Shown here: one piece after another, positions 9,406 through 16,577 of the stretch
How the letters are laid out: each line of letters opens with the position of its first letter
How positions within the stretch are numbered: the stretch's first letter is position 1
Assembly: GCF_900074915.1 (NCBI RefSeq)
Contig: NZ_LT222319.1
Coordinates: 3,939,001 to 4,003,000, forward strand
From: Pseudomonas cerasi
GTDB taxonomy: Bacteria > Pseudomonadota > Gammaproteobacteria > Pseudomonadales > Pseudomonadaceae
Direction: 5' to 3'
DNA length: 64,000 nucleotides
Translations under genes and position numbers: made by a program
The notes under the pieces: model-generated
What the model was told of the DNA's origin: nothing
What the model saw: the letters and a program-made list of their open reading frames with translations, nothing else
Database searches by the model: none

Positions 9406-9564
9406 AGCGGTTCCAGAATTCGGGAATGTCAGCGACCAGCCACTCAGGCCAGCGCGTGGATGCGGCCAACCCTAACGTGTAAGCCCGTATCGAAGCCACC
9501 TTGCGAAAGAATTTTGTGTGGATGACGCGAGGTAAGCCCAGCCAGGACTGGCCATCAGGCCGAT

Positions 9565-9634
9565 GCTCTGCGTCGAGGTTGCATGGTTGACGCAGAGCTT
9601 CACGAACGGCGTTCCCAAGCAAAGCTTGGGAACG
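9565..9634. repeat. Pseudomonas intergenic palindromic repeat, copy 1
   Basis: Two tandem hairpins: GCTCTGCGTC/GACGCAGAGC (arms 9565-9574 and 9589-9598) and CGTTCCCAAG/CTTGGGAACG (9610-9619 and 9625-9634). The unit GACGCAGAGC-N-hairpin-ACGAT...CAAC recurs at 30178-30236 in this window. Such elements are common between Pseudomonas genes. It sits between the MFS gene and the end of the PQQ-type dehydrogenase gene. Confidence 0.7.
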
Positions 9635-9665
9635 ATCACTCAACAACGACCCCAGGCCATGTGAC

Positions 9666-10967
9666 CTACTTGTTGCGGGTCACTCTCCAGACAGTGTTTG
9701 CCAGGTCGTCGGCGATGATGAGTGCGCCTTTCGGATCAACTGTCACGCCCACTGGACGGCCACGAGTCTTGCCGTCAGCTCCGCGGAAACCGGTTGCGAA
9801 ATCCACAGGCTCGCCGGCAGGACGTCCATTGCTGAACGGCACAAAGATCACCTTGTAACCCACCGGGTTATCACGGTTCCAGCTGCCGTGCTCGCCAACG
9901 AACACGCCGTCGGCAAACTTGTCGCCCATGGCTGGGATCGAGAACGACACGCCCAGTGCGGCGACGTGCGAACCAAGGCTGTAATCAGGCTTGATCGCAG
10001 CAGCGACTTTGGCCGGATTCTGCGGCTGGGCACGCGTGTCGACATTCTGGCCCCAATAGCTGTAAGGCCAGCCGTAGAACGCGTCCTCCTTCACCGAGGT
10101 CAGGTAATCCGGAACCAGATCAGGCCCCAGCTCGTCACGCTCGTTGACCACCGTCCACAACTGCCCGGTGCCCGGTTGAATCGCCAGTGCCGTCGGGTTG
10201 CGCAGACCGGTCGCATAAGGCTTGTGCGCACCAGTGGCGGCGTCGATCTGCCAGACCATCGCCCGATCGATCTCGACCTCCATGCCGCGCTCGGTCACGT
10301 TGCTGTTCGAGCCGATACCGACATACAGGTAGCGGCCATCAGCGCTTGCCGTCAGCGACTTGGTCCAGTGGTGGTTGATCGCCGCAGGCAAATCGGTGAC
10401 CTTGGTCGGCTCACCGCTGGCCTTGGTCTGACCTTCCTGATAATCGAAGCTGACCAGCGCATCCTGGTTGGCCACGTACAGCTTGCCGTTCGCGAAGGCC
10501 AGGCCATAGGGCGCATTCAGGTTCTCGGCAAAGACCGTTTTCAGCTCATACTTGCCGTCGCCGTCTGCGTCCCGCAACAGTGTCAGACGATTACCGCTCT
10601 TGACCTTGGTGTTGCCCTGGGCCTTGATGACGCTGGCAATCACGTCTTTGGGTTTGAGCTTGGCAGCGCTGCCGCCGCGCCCTTCGGCAACGATAATGTC
10701 GCCATTGGGCAAAACGATGGACTGACGTGGAATATTCAGATCACTGGCGATCGCCGTGATACTGAAACCCTCAGGCACGGCAGGCTTCTGATCGCCCCAA
10801 GCCGTCGGCTCGGCAATCTTCATGCTCGGCAACAGGCCGCGTTGCGGGTCCGGCAACTTCGGGTCCGGTCCGCGCGCCTGAGTGCTGTCGGCTTCACCAC
10901 CGCAGGCGCTCAGCAGCAGCGCCATGCTCAATGCAGTCAATGCAGTCAATGCGTGGATATTTCTCAT
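9666..10967 (-). CDS. PQQ-type sugar (L-sorbosone-like) dehydrogenase lipoprotein
   Basis: 433 residues from ATG 10967, which has a near-perfect GGAGG site. The lipoprotein signal ends in LLSACGGE, predicting a membrane-anchored protein facing the periplasm. The rest is a six-bladed propeller of the glucose/sorbosone dehydrogenase family: PEGFSITAIASDLNIPR, LNAPYGLAFANGKLYVANQD, YATGLRNPTALAIQPGTGQLW, VNERDELG, GEHGSWNRD and GRPVGVTVDPKGALIIADD. These proteins oxidise sugars or aldehydes, often with PQQ. The start overlaps the stop of the DUF2231 gene (ATGA), so translation is probably coupled and the membrane protein may be an electron-transfer partner (inference). Confidence 0.9.
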   Translation of the reverse strand: MRNIHALTALTALSMALLLSACGGEADSTQARGPDPKLPDPQRGLLPSMKIAEPTAWGDQKPAVPEGFSITAIASDLNIPRQSIVLPNGDIIVAEGRGGSAAKLKPKDVIASVIKAQGNTKVKSGNRLTLLRDADGDGKYELKTVFAENLNAPYGLAFANGKLYVANQDALVSFDYQEGQTKASGEPTKVTDLPAAINHHWTKSLTASADGRYLYVGIGSNSNVTERGMEVEIDRAMVWQIDAATGAHKPYATGLRNPTALAIQPGTGQLWTVVNERDELGPDLVPDYLTSVKEDAFYGWPYSYWGQNVDTRAQPQNPAKVAAAIKPDYSLGSHVAALGVSFSIPAMGDKFADGVFVGEHGSWNRDNPVGYKVIFVPFSNGRPAGEPVDFATGFRGADGKTRGRPVGVTVDPKGALIIADDLANTVWRVTRNK

Positions 10968-11392
10968 TCTGCACCTCCGGAACGCAGGCTGGTGAGCCCG
11001 GTCCACGTCGCAACGCAGGCCAGAACAGTAACAATGACCGACAGGATCAAGCCAGACGGCATGACCGCCCAGGCGTCTTTCGCATGCTCGAAGGCATTGA
11101 CCAGACCCAGTACCCAGGTAACCAGCAACAACAGGAAGTACACCACGGGACGACCGGCCTTGTGATCGGCGCGAACCAGATTGACCAGCGCAAACAGCAA
11201 CGCCAGCCCGCAGAACAACAGGCCTCCGGCGATCAGCCAGGCGGCAAAGTTGCTCCACTGAACCTGAAAGGTCTGGTAATAGGCAATATCACTCAGCAAG
11301 CCGCCGAGAAACAAAGGCACGGTTCCGGCAAGCAAGGTCGCATGTAGCGGGCCTGGCGTGTAGCGGTAGACGGGATGGGTGGTTACGGTCAT
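10964..11392 (-). CDS. DUF2231-type inner membrane protein
   Basis: 142 residues with four hydrophobic segments (about 18-36, 48-70, 84-100 and 110-132). The N-terminal YTPGPLHATLLAGTVPLFLGGLLSDIAY carries the His found in DUF2231 proteins, a family of small integral membrane proteins of unknown biochemistry often encoded beside dehydrogenases or cytochromes. AAGGAG lies 6 bp before the ATG. The gene ends inside the start codon of the sorbosone-type dehydrogenase, so the two form one operon. A possible AlgU promoter lies about 90 bp upstream. Confidence 0.85.
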   Translation of the reverse strand: MTVTTHPVYRYTPGPLHATLLAGTVPLFLGGLLSDIAYYQTFQVQWSNFAAWLIAGGLLFCGLALLFALVNLVRADHKAGRPVVYFLLLLVTWVLGLVNAFEHAKDAWAVMPSGLILSVIVTVLACVATWTGLTSLRSGGAE

Positions 11393-11478
11393 GACGGCTC
11401 CTTTTCGTTCGGCGACCCTGGATCAAAACTCAGCGCGGATGCGCTGGCAGGTCGGGGTCGCGCTGAATGCGCATAAGG

Positions 11479-11506
11479 AATGATCGTGCTGACCAAGCGA
11501 TAGTTC
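11479..11506 (-). promoter_or_regulatory. Possible AlgU (extracytoplasmic sigma) promoter for DUF2231-dehydrogenase pair
   Basis: On the minus strand GAACTA, then 17 bp, then TCATT resembles the AlgU consensus GAACTT-N16/17-TCTGA. It lies about 90 bp before the DUF2231 start. The -35 matches 5 of 6; the -10 match is weak. Confidence 0.3.
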
Positions 11507-11538
11507 AGCGCTTTTCATTTCGAAATATTTTGAAAACG

Positions 11539-11682
11539 CTATTGGCTTGCAGTGCGCTTGTTTCGCCGGCAACGCTCAGAGCAATAAAGCACCTCATCCC
11601 AGCAACGCGCCCACTTCTTGCGCCAGGTAAACGGCAGCCCGCAGACCGCACAGGTTTTGACCGGCAACTCACTCTTTTTCAA
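11539..11682 (-). CDS. DUF2256 family small zinc-ribbon-like protein
   Basis: A 47-residue protein read from TTG 11682 to TAG 11541. It begins (M)KKSELPVKTCAVCGLPFTW and ends CSERCRRNKRTASQ. The CxxC...CxxxC cysteines and the K-TC-VC-LPF-WRKKW pattern are diagnostic of DUF2256, which in proteobacteria accompanies the Fe-S photolyase/cryptochrome-like gene. The TTG overlaps the photolyase stop codon (TTTGA), and GGAGAGG sits six bases upstream, inside the photolyase end, so translation is coupled. Function is unknown. The length is below many gene-caller cut-offs. Confidence 0.85.
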   Translation of the reverse strand: MKKSELPVKTCAVCGLPFTWRKKWARCWDEVLYCSERCRRNKRTASQ

Positions 11683-13238
11683 AGCGCCTCTCCGGCATCC
11701 AGTCTGGCCAGCAAGTGCTCGCCGCGCTCCCAGAGCGCCTTTTGCTTGGGCTCAGCCATGCGATCAAGGTTTTTATAGATAATCGCCATGCGCTGATTGC
11801 GACGTAACAGGTCGCCATGACGCATCAGGAAATGCCAGTAGAGCGCATTGAACGGGCAGGCATCCTCAGTGGTGCTTTCAGTGACCTTGTACGCACAGCC
11901 GCGGCAATAGTCAGACATGCGTTTTATGTACTGACCGCTGGCGCAATAAGGTTTGGAGCCCAGATAGCCGCCATCCGCATGCATGACCATGCCCAGCGTA
12001 TTGGGCAGCTCGACCCAGTCGAAGGCATCCATGTAGATCGCCAGGTACCACTCGCAGATCTGCTCCGGCACGATGCCGGCAAGCAGGGCAAAGTTGCCGG
12101 TCACCATAAGACGCTGAATATGGTGGGCGTAGGCATGCTTCAGGCTCTGGCCAATGGCCTGAGTCATGCAGTTCATCTTCGTTTCGCCGGTCCAGTAAAA
12201 CTCGGGCAGCGGCCGGCTGTTACCGAACAGATTACCGCCCGCGTAATCGGGCATTTTCAACCAATAGACGCCACGCACATACTCACGCCAGCCGATCAGT
12301 TGGCGAATGAAACCTTCGGCGGCATTCAGCCCCACCCTGCCCGACCAGTACGCGGATTCAACGTCACTGCACACCTGGCGTAAATCCAGCAGCCCGATGT
12401 TCAGCGCCGCGCTGATCCGGGCATGAAACAGAAAAGGCTCACCAGTGGCCATGGCGTCCTGATAATCGCCGAAACCGGCCAGGCCGTAATCCAGAAAGTA
12501 CTCCCATAGCGCTTGAGCATCGACGTGCGTAACCGGATAGTCGAAATCATCCAGCGAGCCGTAATGGCTGGCAAAGCGCTCACCTACCAGCTCCAGTACC
12601 TGGCAGGTGATGGTGTCGGCGGAAAAGCGCAGCGGATATGGCGCTGCCACGCCCTTGGGCAGCGCCTTGCGGTTCTCGGCATCAAAGTTCCAGGCACCAC
12701 CGACCGGCGTACCGTCGCCGTTCAACAGCAGCCTGCTTTTGCGGCGCATCTCCCTATAGAAGAACTCCATGCGCAACTGCTTCTTGCCGTGCGCCCACGA
12801 CGAGAACTCGTCACGGGAACAGAGAAAGCGCGTATCGGCGTGCCACTGGATGGGCAACCCGCAGTCCTTGATCGACTGCTCCAGACGCCAGTCGCCGCAC
12901 TCGGTGATGTGCAGCTCTTCTGCTCGCAACAGGGCCTGCCAGCGCTGTAACTCCCCCGGCACCGAGCCTGTGTTCTGCGGATCATCGAGCATGACGTACT
13001 GCACCCGAACACCACGCTCACGCAGCGCCTCGGCAAAATGACGCATGGCGCTGAAGATCAGCACAATCTTCTGCGGATGATGCGGCACATGACTCGCCTC
13101 TTCCATGACCTCGACCATCAGGACCGTGTCGCGCTCGGGGATCAGCCCCGCCAAGGATGCGAGATCGAAGGAAAGCTGATCGCCGAGGATCAGGTGGAGA
13201 CGAGGGGCTTGGGTCAATGGAAAAGGCTCCGCAGTCAT
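11679..13238 (-). CDS. Deoxyribodipyrimidine photolyase-related protein (FeS-BCP / PhrB-CryB type)
   Basis: 519 residues from ATG 13238; a TTG five codons upstream is an alternative and neither has a clear ribosome site. The N-terminal RLHLILGDQLSFDLASL and the C-terminal helical FAD domain with WREYVRGVYW, the HHIQRLMVTGNFALLAG motif and WVELPNTLGMVMHADGG fit the bacterial (6-4) photolyase/cryptochrome B family. Four cysteines (MNCMT, and DYCRGCAYKV...DACPF) match the 4Fe-4S ligands of this class. It repairs UV (6-4) photoproducts or senses blue light, using FAD and a ribolumazine antenna in characterised members. It is followed by an overlapping DUF2256 gene and preceded by a LitR/CarH-like operator. 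Confidence 0.92.
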   Translation of the reverse strand: MTAEPFPLTQAPRLHLILGDQLSFDLASLAGLIPERDTVLMVEVMEEASHVPHHPQKIVLIFSAMRHFAEALRERGVRVQYVMLDDPQNTGSVPGELQRWQALLRAEELHITECGDWRLEQSIKDCGLPIQWHADTRFLCSRDEFSSWAHGKKQLRMEFFYREMRRKSRLLLNGDGTPVGGAWNFDAENRKALPKGVAAPYPLRFSADTITCQVLELVGERFASHYGSLDDFDYPVTHVDAQALWEYFLDYGLAGFGDYQDAMATGEPFLFHARISAALNIGLLDLRQVCSDVESAYWSGRVGLNAAEGFIRQLIGWREYVRGVYWLKMPDYAGGNLFGNSRPLPEFYWTGETKMNCMTQAIGQSLKHAYAHHIQRLMVTGNFALLAGIVPEQICEWYLAIYMDAFDWVELPNTLGMVMHADGGYLGSKPYCASGQYIKRMSDYCRGCAYKVTESTTEDACPFNALYWHFLMRHGDLLRRNQRMAIIYKNLDRMAEPKQKALWERGEHLLARLDAGEAL

Positions 13239-13243
13239 AAAAA

Positions 13244-13271
13244 CTTGTACCAATGTAATTTCATGTACAAG
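13244..13271. promoter_or_regulatory. Candidate LitR/CarH-type light-regulator operator upstream of photolyase gene
   Basis: TGTACC-N12-TGTACA lies within a perfect inverted repeat (CTTGTAC / GTACAAG), immediately upstream of the photolyase start. The arrangement matches the TGTACA-N12-TGTA(C/T)A pattern I recall for Pseudomonas LitR/PplR B12-dependent photoregulators, which control photolyase and DUF2256 genes. The pattern is seen directly; regulator identity is inferred. Confidence 0.5.
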
Positions 13272-13415
13272 ATTTTCATAGCGTTTCTCGATGGAAGACC
13301 CATCAGCCCCTTAAGACGACACACGCCCGACCTCAATGTAGAATGTGAAAATTTTGTTAACTATTTGTTCGCAGTGTCTTTTTCTGTGCGAGACAACCTG
13401 TCACACTAATACGAA

Positions 13416-13436
13416 CCATTATCAACACCATTATCA
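13416..13436. promoter_or_regulatory. Fur box upstream of TonB receptor
   Basis: Read on the minus strand, the site is GATAATGGTGTTGATAATGG: two GATAAT hexamers in the Fur consensus spacing. It lies about 40 bp upstream of a TonB-dependent siderophore receptor, so iron-replete repression by Fur is expected. Confidence 0.65.
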
Positions 13437-13472
13437 TTCTGCCATGGAGGGCATCGAGGGAGTGTCGGGTTC

Positions 13473-15626
13473 ATGTCGGGGCAACAATCACAACGCAGTA
13501 ATCGTTTCACACCGGGTCTGCTGGCCATGGGCATCTGGGCTGCCACCACGCAGGCAGCCTTTGCCGCTGAGGAACAGCCCGCCACGACCATGGAACTGGG
13601 CGCCACGCAGATCAGCAGTGATCAACTTGGCTCCACCACCGAAGGCAGTCAGTCCTACACCACCGGCCCGATGCAGACCGCGACCAAGTTGCCGCTGACC
13701 ATTCGTGAAACGCCGCAGGCCGTGACGGTCGTCACCCGTCAGCGCATGGACGATCAGGCCATGACCAGCATCAATGATGTGGTCAGGTACACGCCCGGTC
13801 TGTTCCTTGATCAGTCCAGCGGCCCCGGTCGGCAAACCTACACGTCGCGCGGCTTCGACATCGACAACATCATGTACGACGGCCTGCCCGCCTCGTACTC
13901 GGGCTACACGGCAGGCGTTCAACCCAATCTGGCCATGTTCGATCATGTCGAGGTGATCAGGGGTGCGACTGGCCTGGCGACAGGGTCTGGCAATCCTTCG
14001 GCAGCGATCAATATGGTGCGCAAGCGCCCTACCGCCGTGCCACAGGTCACCCTCACCGGCACGGTCGGGAGCTGGGACGATTACCGTGGCGTGTTTGACG
14101 CGTCCGGCCCACTGAACGACAGCCGCACGGTTCGCGGCCGGATAGTCGGTTCCTACCAGGATGCCAACAGCTTCCGCGATAAGGAAAAGAGCGATCACGG
14201 CGTGTTCTACGGGGTGGTCGAAGCCGATCTGAGTGACGCGACGACTGCCACCCTGGGCCTGTCTCGTCAGGAAGATCAGACCAACTACTTCTGGGGCGGC
14301 CTGCCCCTCGGCGTCGATGGTCACCACCTGAACCTGCCGCGCTCCACCTATTCCGGCTCGGATTGGGAAAACAAGAAAATCCAGATAGACACCGTGTTCG
14401 GTGAGCTGGAGCACCGTTTCGACAATGACTGGAAACTGCGCGTAGCAGGCTCGAGCTCGTCGCAGGAGGGCCTGTTTTCGGGCACCTATCTGTCTCGCTA
14501 CAACGGCCCGCTGGAAACCACGGCCTACCAGTCGAGGCCGGAAGAGAAGCAGACCGCCTTCGATGTCTACGCCAGTGGACCGGTCGAAGCCTTCGGCCGC
14601 ACTCATGAAGTGGTGGTCGGCACCAGCCGGCGCGTATACGACCAGACCAGCAAGGAGTACAGCCCTTACGACACTGGTCTGCCCATCGGCGCGCCAAAGC
14701 CGGACTTCGTCCGCGATGGCAAGACGCACAGCATCGCCACTCAGGACGCAGTCTATCTCACCACACGCCTGAGCCTGGCCGATCCGCTGACCCTGATCCT
14801 CGGCGGCCGTCTGGACTGGTACGACTACGATGACCGCGCCGGCGATGAAGACTACAAAGTCACCCGTAATCTGACGCGCTACGCAGGGCTGATCTATAAG
14901 CTGGATGAACACCACTCGCTGTACACCAGCTACACCGATGTTTTTCAGCCGCAGAGCGCACAGGACCTGTCCGGCAAGGTGCTCAAGCCGGTGGTCGGCG
15001 AAAACTATGAAGTCGGTATCAAGGGTGAATACTTCAACGGCGCCCTCAATACCTCCCTGGCGGTGTTCCAGATCGACCAGAAAAACCTCAAGACCCAGTC
15101 ACCGACCCAGGCGGGCTGCGCGGTCCTGACCTGTTACGACGCTGCCGGTCTGGTACGCAGTCAGGGCGTCGAGATGGAAGTGCAAGGCGCGCTGACCGAG
15201 AACTGGCAAGTCGGCGCAGGCTACACCTACGCCCGCACCCACTACCTCAAGGACGCCGATCCGACGAAAAAGAACCAGCGTTTCGACACCGACACGCCCG
15301 AGCATCTGTTCAAGGTGTCGACGGTCTATCGCCTGCAGGGCGCACTGGAGAAAATGCGTGTCGGCGGCAACGTCTACTGGCAGAGCCGCATGTATAACGA
15401 CATCGCACTCACCGATGGCAGCTATCGTCTGGAACAGGGCAGCTACGCCGTCGCCGACCTGATGGCGGGGTATCAGGTGAGCAAGAACCTCGACCTGCAA
15501 CTGAACGCCAACAACATCTTCGACCGCACCTACTACACGGCAATTGGCGCAAGCTCGGTATGGGGCTCCACCGACGTGTACGGCAACCCGCGCAGCTATG
15601 CGTTGACGGCCAAGTACAGCTTCTGA
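13473..15626 (+). CDS. TonB-dependent siderophore receptor
   Basis: 717 residues. A signal peptide ends near AAFAAEE. The TonB-box-like MELGATQIS follows, then the plug (LTIRETPQAVTVVTRQRMDDQAM, YDGLPASYSGY, DHVEVIRGATGLATGSGNPSAAINMVRKRPT) and a 22-strand barrel ending in YALTAKYSF, with terminal Phe for outer-membrane insertion. It has no N-terminal signalling (STN) domain, so it is a pure transporter, nearest in style to FpvA/FoxA/FiuA hydroxamate receptors. The ligand is unproved. A Fur box precedes it, consistent with induction under iron starvation. No biosynthesis gene or sigma/anti-sigma pair is adjacent. Confidence 0.95.
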   Translation: MSGQQSQRSNRFTPGLLAMGIWAATTQAAFAAEEQPATTMELGATQISSDQLGSTTEGSQSYTTGPMQTATKLPLTIRETPQAVTVVTRQRMDDQAMTSINDVVRYTPGLFLDQSSGPGRQTYTSRGFDIDNIMYDGLPASYSGYTAGVQPNLAMFDHVEVIRGATGLATGSGNPSAAINMVRKRPTAVPQVTLTGTVGSWDDYRGVFDASGPLNDSRTVRGRIVGSYQDANSFRDKEKSDHGVFYGVVEADLSDATTATLGLSRQEDQTNYFWGGLPLGVDGHHLNLPRSTYSGSDWENKKIQIDTVFGELEHRFDNDWKLRVAGSSSSQEGLFSGTYLSRYNGPLETTAYQSRPEEKQTAFDVYASGPVEAFGRTHEVVVGTSRRVYDQTSKEYSPYDTGLPIGAPKPDFVRDGKTHSIATQDAVYLTTRLSLADPLTLILGGRLDWYDYDDRAGDEDYKVTRNLTRYAGLIYKLDEHHSLYTSYTDVFQPQSAQDLSGKVLKPVVGENYEVGIKGEYFNGALNTSLAVFQIDQKNLKTQSPTQAGCAVLTCYDAAGLVRSQGVEMEVQGALTENWQVGAGYTYARTHYLKDADPTKKNQRFDTDTPEHLFKVSTVYRLQGALEKMRVGGNVYWQSRMYNDIALTDGSYRLEQGSYAVADLMAGYQVSKNLDLQLNANNIFDRTYYTAIGASSVWGSTDVYGNPRSYALTAKYSF

Positions 15627-15676
15627 ACCTGAGCCACGCTGCTACCGGGCATGCTCGGTAGCGGCGTGGTTACGCC

Positions 15677-15850
15677 TTACACCCCAAACGCCTTCGCCAT
15701 CCCGCCCGCCCCTTTGGGCGTCAGCTTCAACGCTCTGGAATCCAGATGGCGGCTTACCCAGTCACGCTGGAGCATCAGTTCCAGCAGCGCCGCCCCCAGA
15801 GCGCCACCAATGTGCAGGGTGCGTTCACTCCAGTCCAGGCAGATATAGAC
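15677..15850 (-). pseudogene. ArsR-family regulator, C-terminal remnant
   Basis: Minus-strand translation reads CLDWSERTLHIGGALGAAL, then LLELMLQRDWVSRHLDSRALKLTPKG, ending at GV. This is the ending of a common Pseudomonas ArsR-family transcription factor (CLDWSER...GALG..LL...W..R..DSRAL..T..G). The N-terminal winged-helix half is missing: the frame continues upstream into unrelated sequence (MAVSASIITSLSGPL). It is a decayed fragment next to an AT-rich gap. Confidence 0.65.
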
Positions 15851-15929
15851 GCTCTTCGACAGCGTCCGGACTTTATTCAACGGGCCTGACAGCGACGTGA
15901 TGATACTGGCACTCACTGCCAATATTCAG

Positions 15930-16275
15930 GCGTCAGCACTACTTGCGCTTATCAGCACGCCACCGCATGAAAAGCCAGAGAAAACCAAAAAACAGAGCGA
16001 TCACTCTGCTTTTTAAAAAGATGATTAATCCCTAAAAAATAAAAAAATACCCGATTATATTGTCGTAAAGCTATTAATATGGAATTAAAACAACGCAAAA
16101 ACCAAACATACGATACTAGAATTTAGCACTTATCGACTATATAAAATTTAATTCGTGTATTTTACCTTTCAGCAATTTTCTGTTTGTCACGCACGCCTTG
16201 AATGAACTGTCAGCGGCCCTGAGCTGCCGACTTGCCTGTCTGCCTGTTTCATATTTCTGTTTGGAGATTCTCCCG
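15930..16275. other. AT-rich intergenic block
   Basis: About 350 bases with no credible gene. The part from about 15,970 to 16,190 is strikingly AT-rich (runs such as CTAAAAAATAAAAAAATACC), unlike the flanking high-GC DNA. It sits between the ArsR remnant and the small secreted protein gene, and probably contains that gene's promoter. MvaT/H-NS-type silencing would fit, but no site is proved. Confidence 0.6.
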
Positions 16276-16524
16276 ATGGCCAGCCCCCTGCTGCCTGTTG
16301 TTGCCACTTTACTGATGTCCCTTGCCGCCCTGCCGGTGTCTGCCGCTGACAGGCAGAACCCGCTGCCATCCACGTCGAGCGAGCGCCGCGCAGAGGTCGA
16401 TGCTCAGCGTGAGCAGATCACCGGTGCCGACGCTGCCGTACAGAAAACGCCCAATGGCGCGCAAACGGTGGTGGATGCGCCGATCGACACTGCTGACGCC
16501 CCTGCCGGCAATGAAGACCACTGA
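16276..16524 (+). CDS. Small predicted secreted protein, unknown function
   Basis: 82 residues from ATG 16276, with GGAG ten bases upstream. A clear signal peptide (MASPLLPVVATLLMSLAALPVSAAD) leaves a mature part of about 58 residues. That part is polar and acidic, with no cysteines and no motif I recognise (DRQNPLPSTSSERRAEVDAQ, ending in AGNEDH). It ends 54 bp before the GH3 glucosidase, so the two are probably co-transcribed and both exported. The ribosome site lies in a small palindrome (GGAGA-T-TCTCC). Confidence 0.6.
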   Translation: MASPLLPVVATLLMSLAALPVSAADRQNPLPSTSSERRAEVDAQREQITGADAAVQKTPNGAQTVVDAPIDTADAPAGNEDH

Positions 16525-16577
16525 GTGACCCACTGACTGCAACCGATCAACCTATGAATGACGTAAGGAATAACTCC

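Noticed and set aside
9392..9646. 84-codon minus-strand frame upstream of the MFS gene
   Set aside because: It overlaps the palindromic repeat and the MFS start; no conserved features.
9888..11165. Plus-strand open frame of 425 codons
   Set aside because: Antisense to the sorbosone-type dehydrogenase; low-complexity, no domain.
13488..14915. Minus-strand open frame of 475 codons
   Set aside because: Antisense shadow of the TonB receptor.
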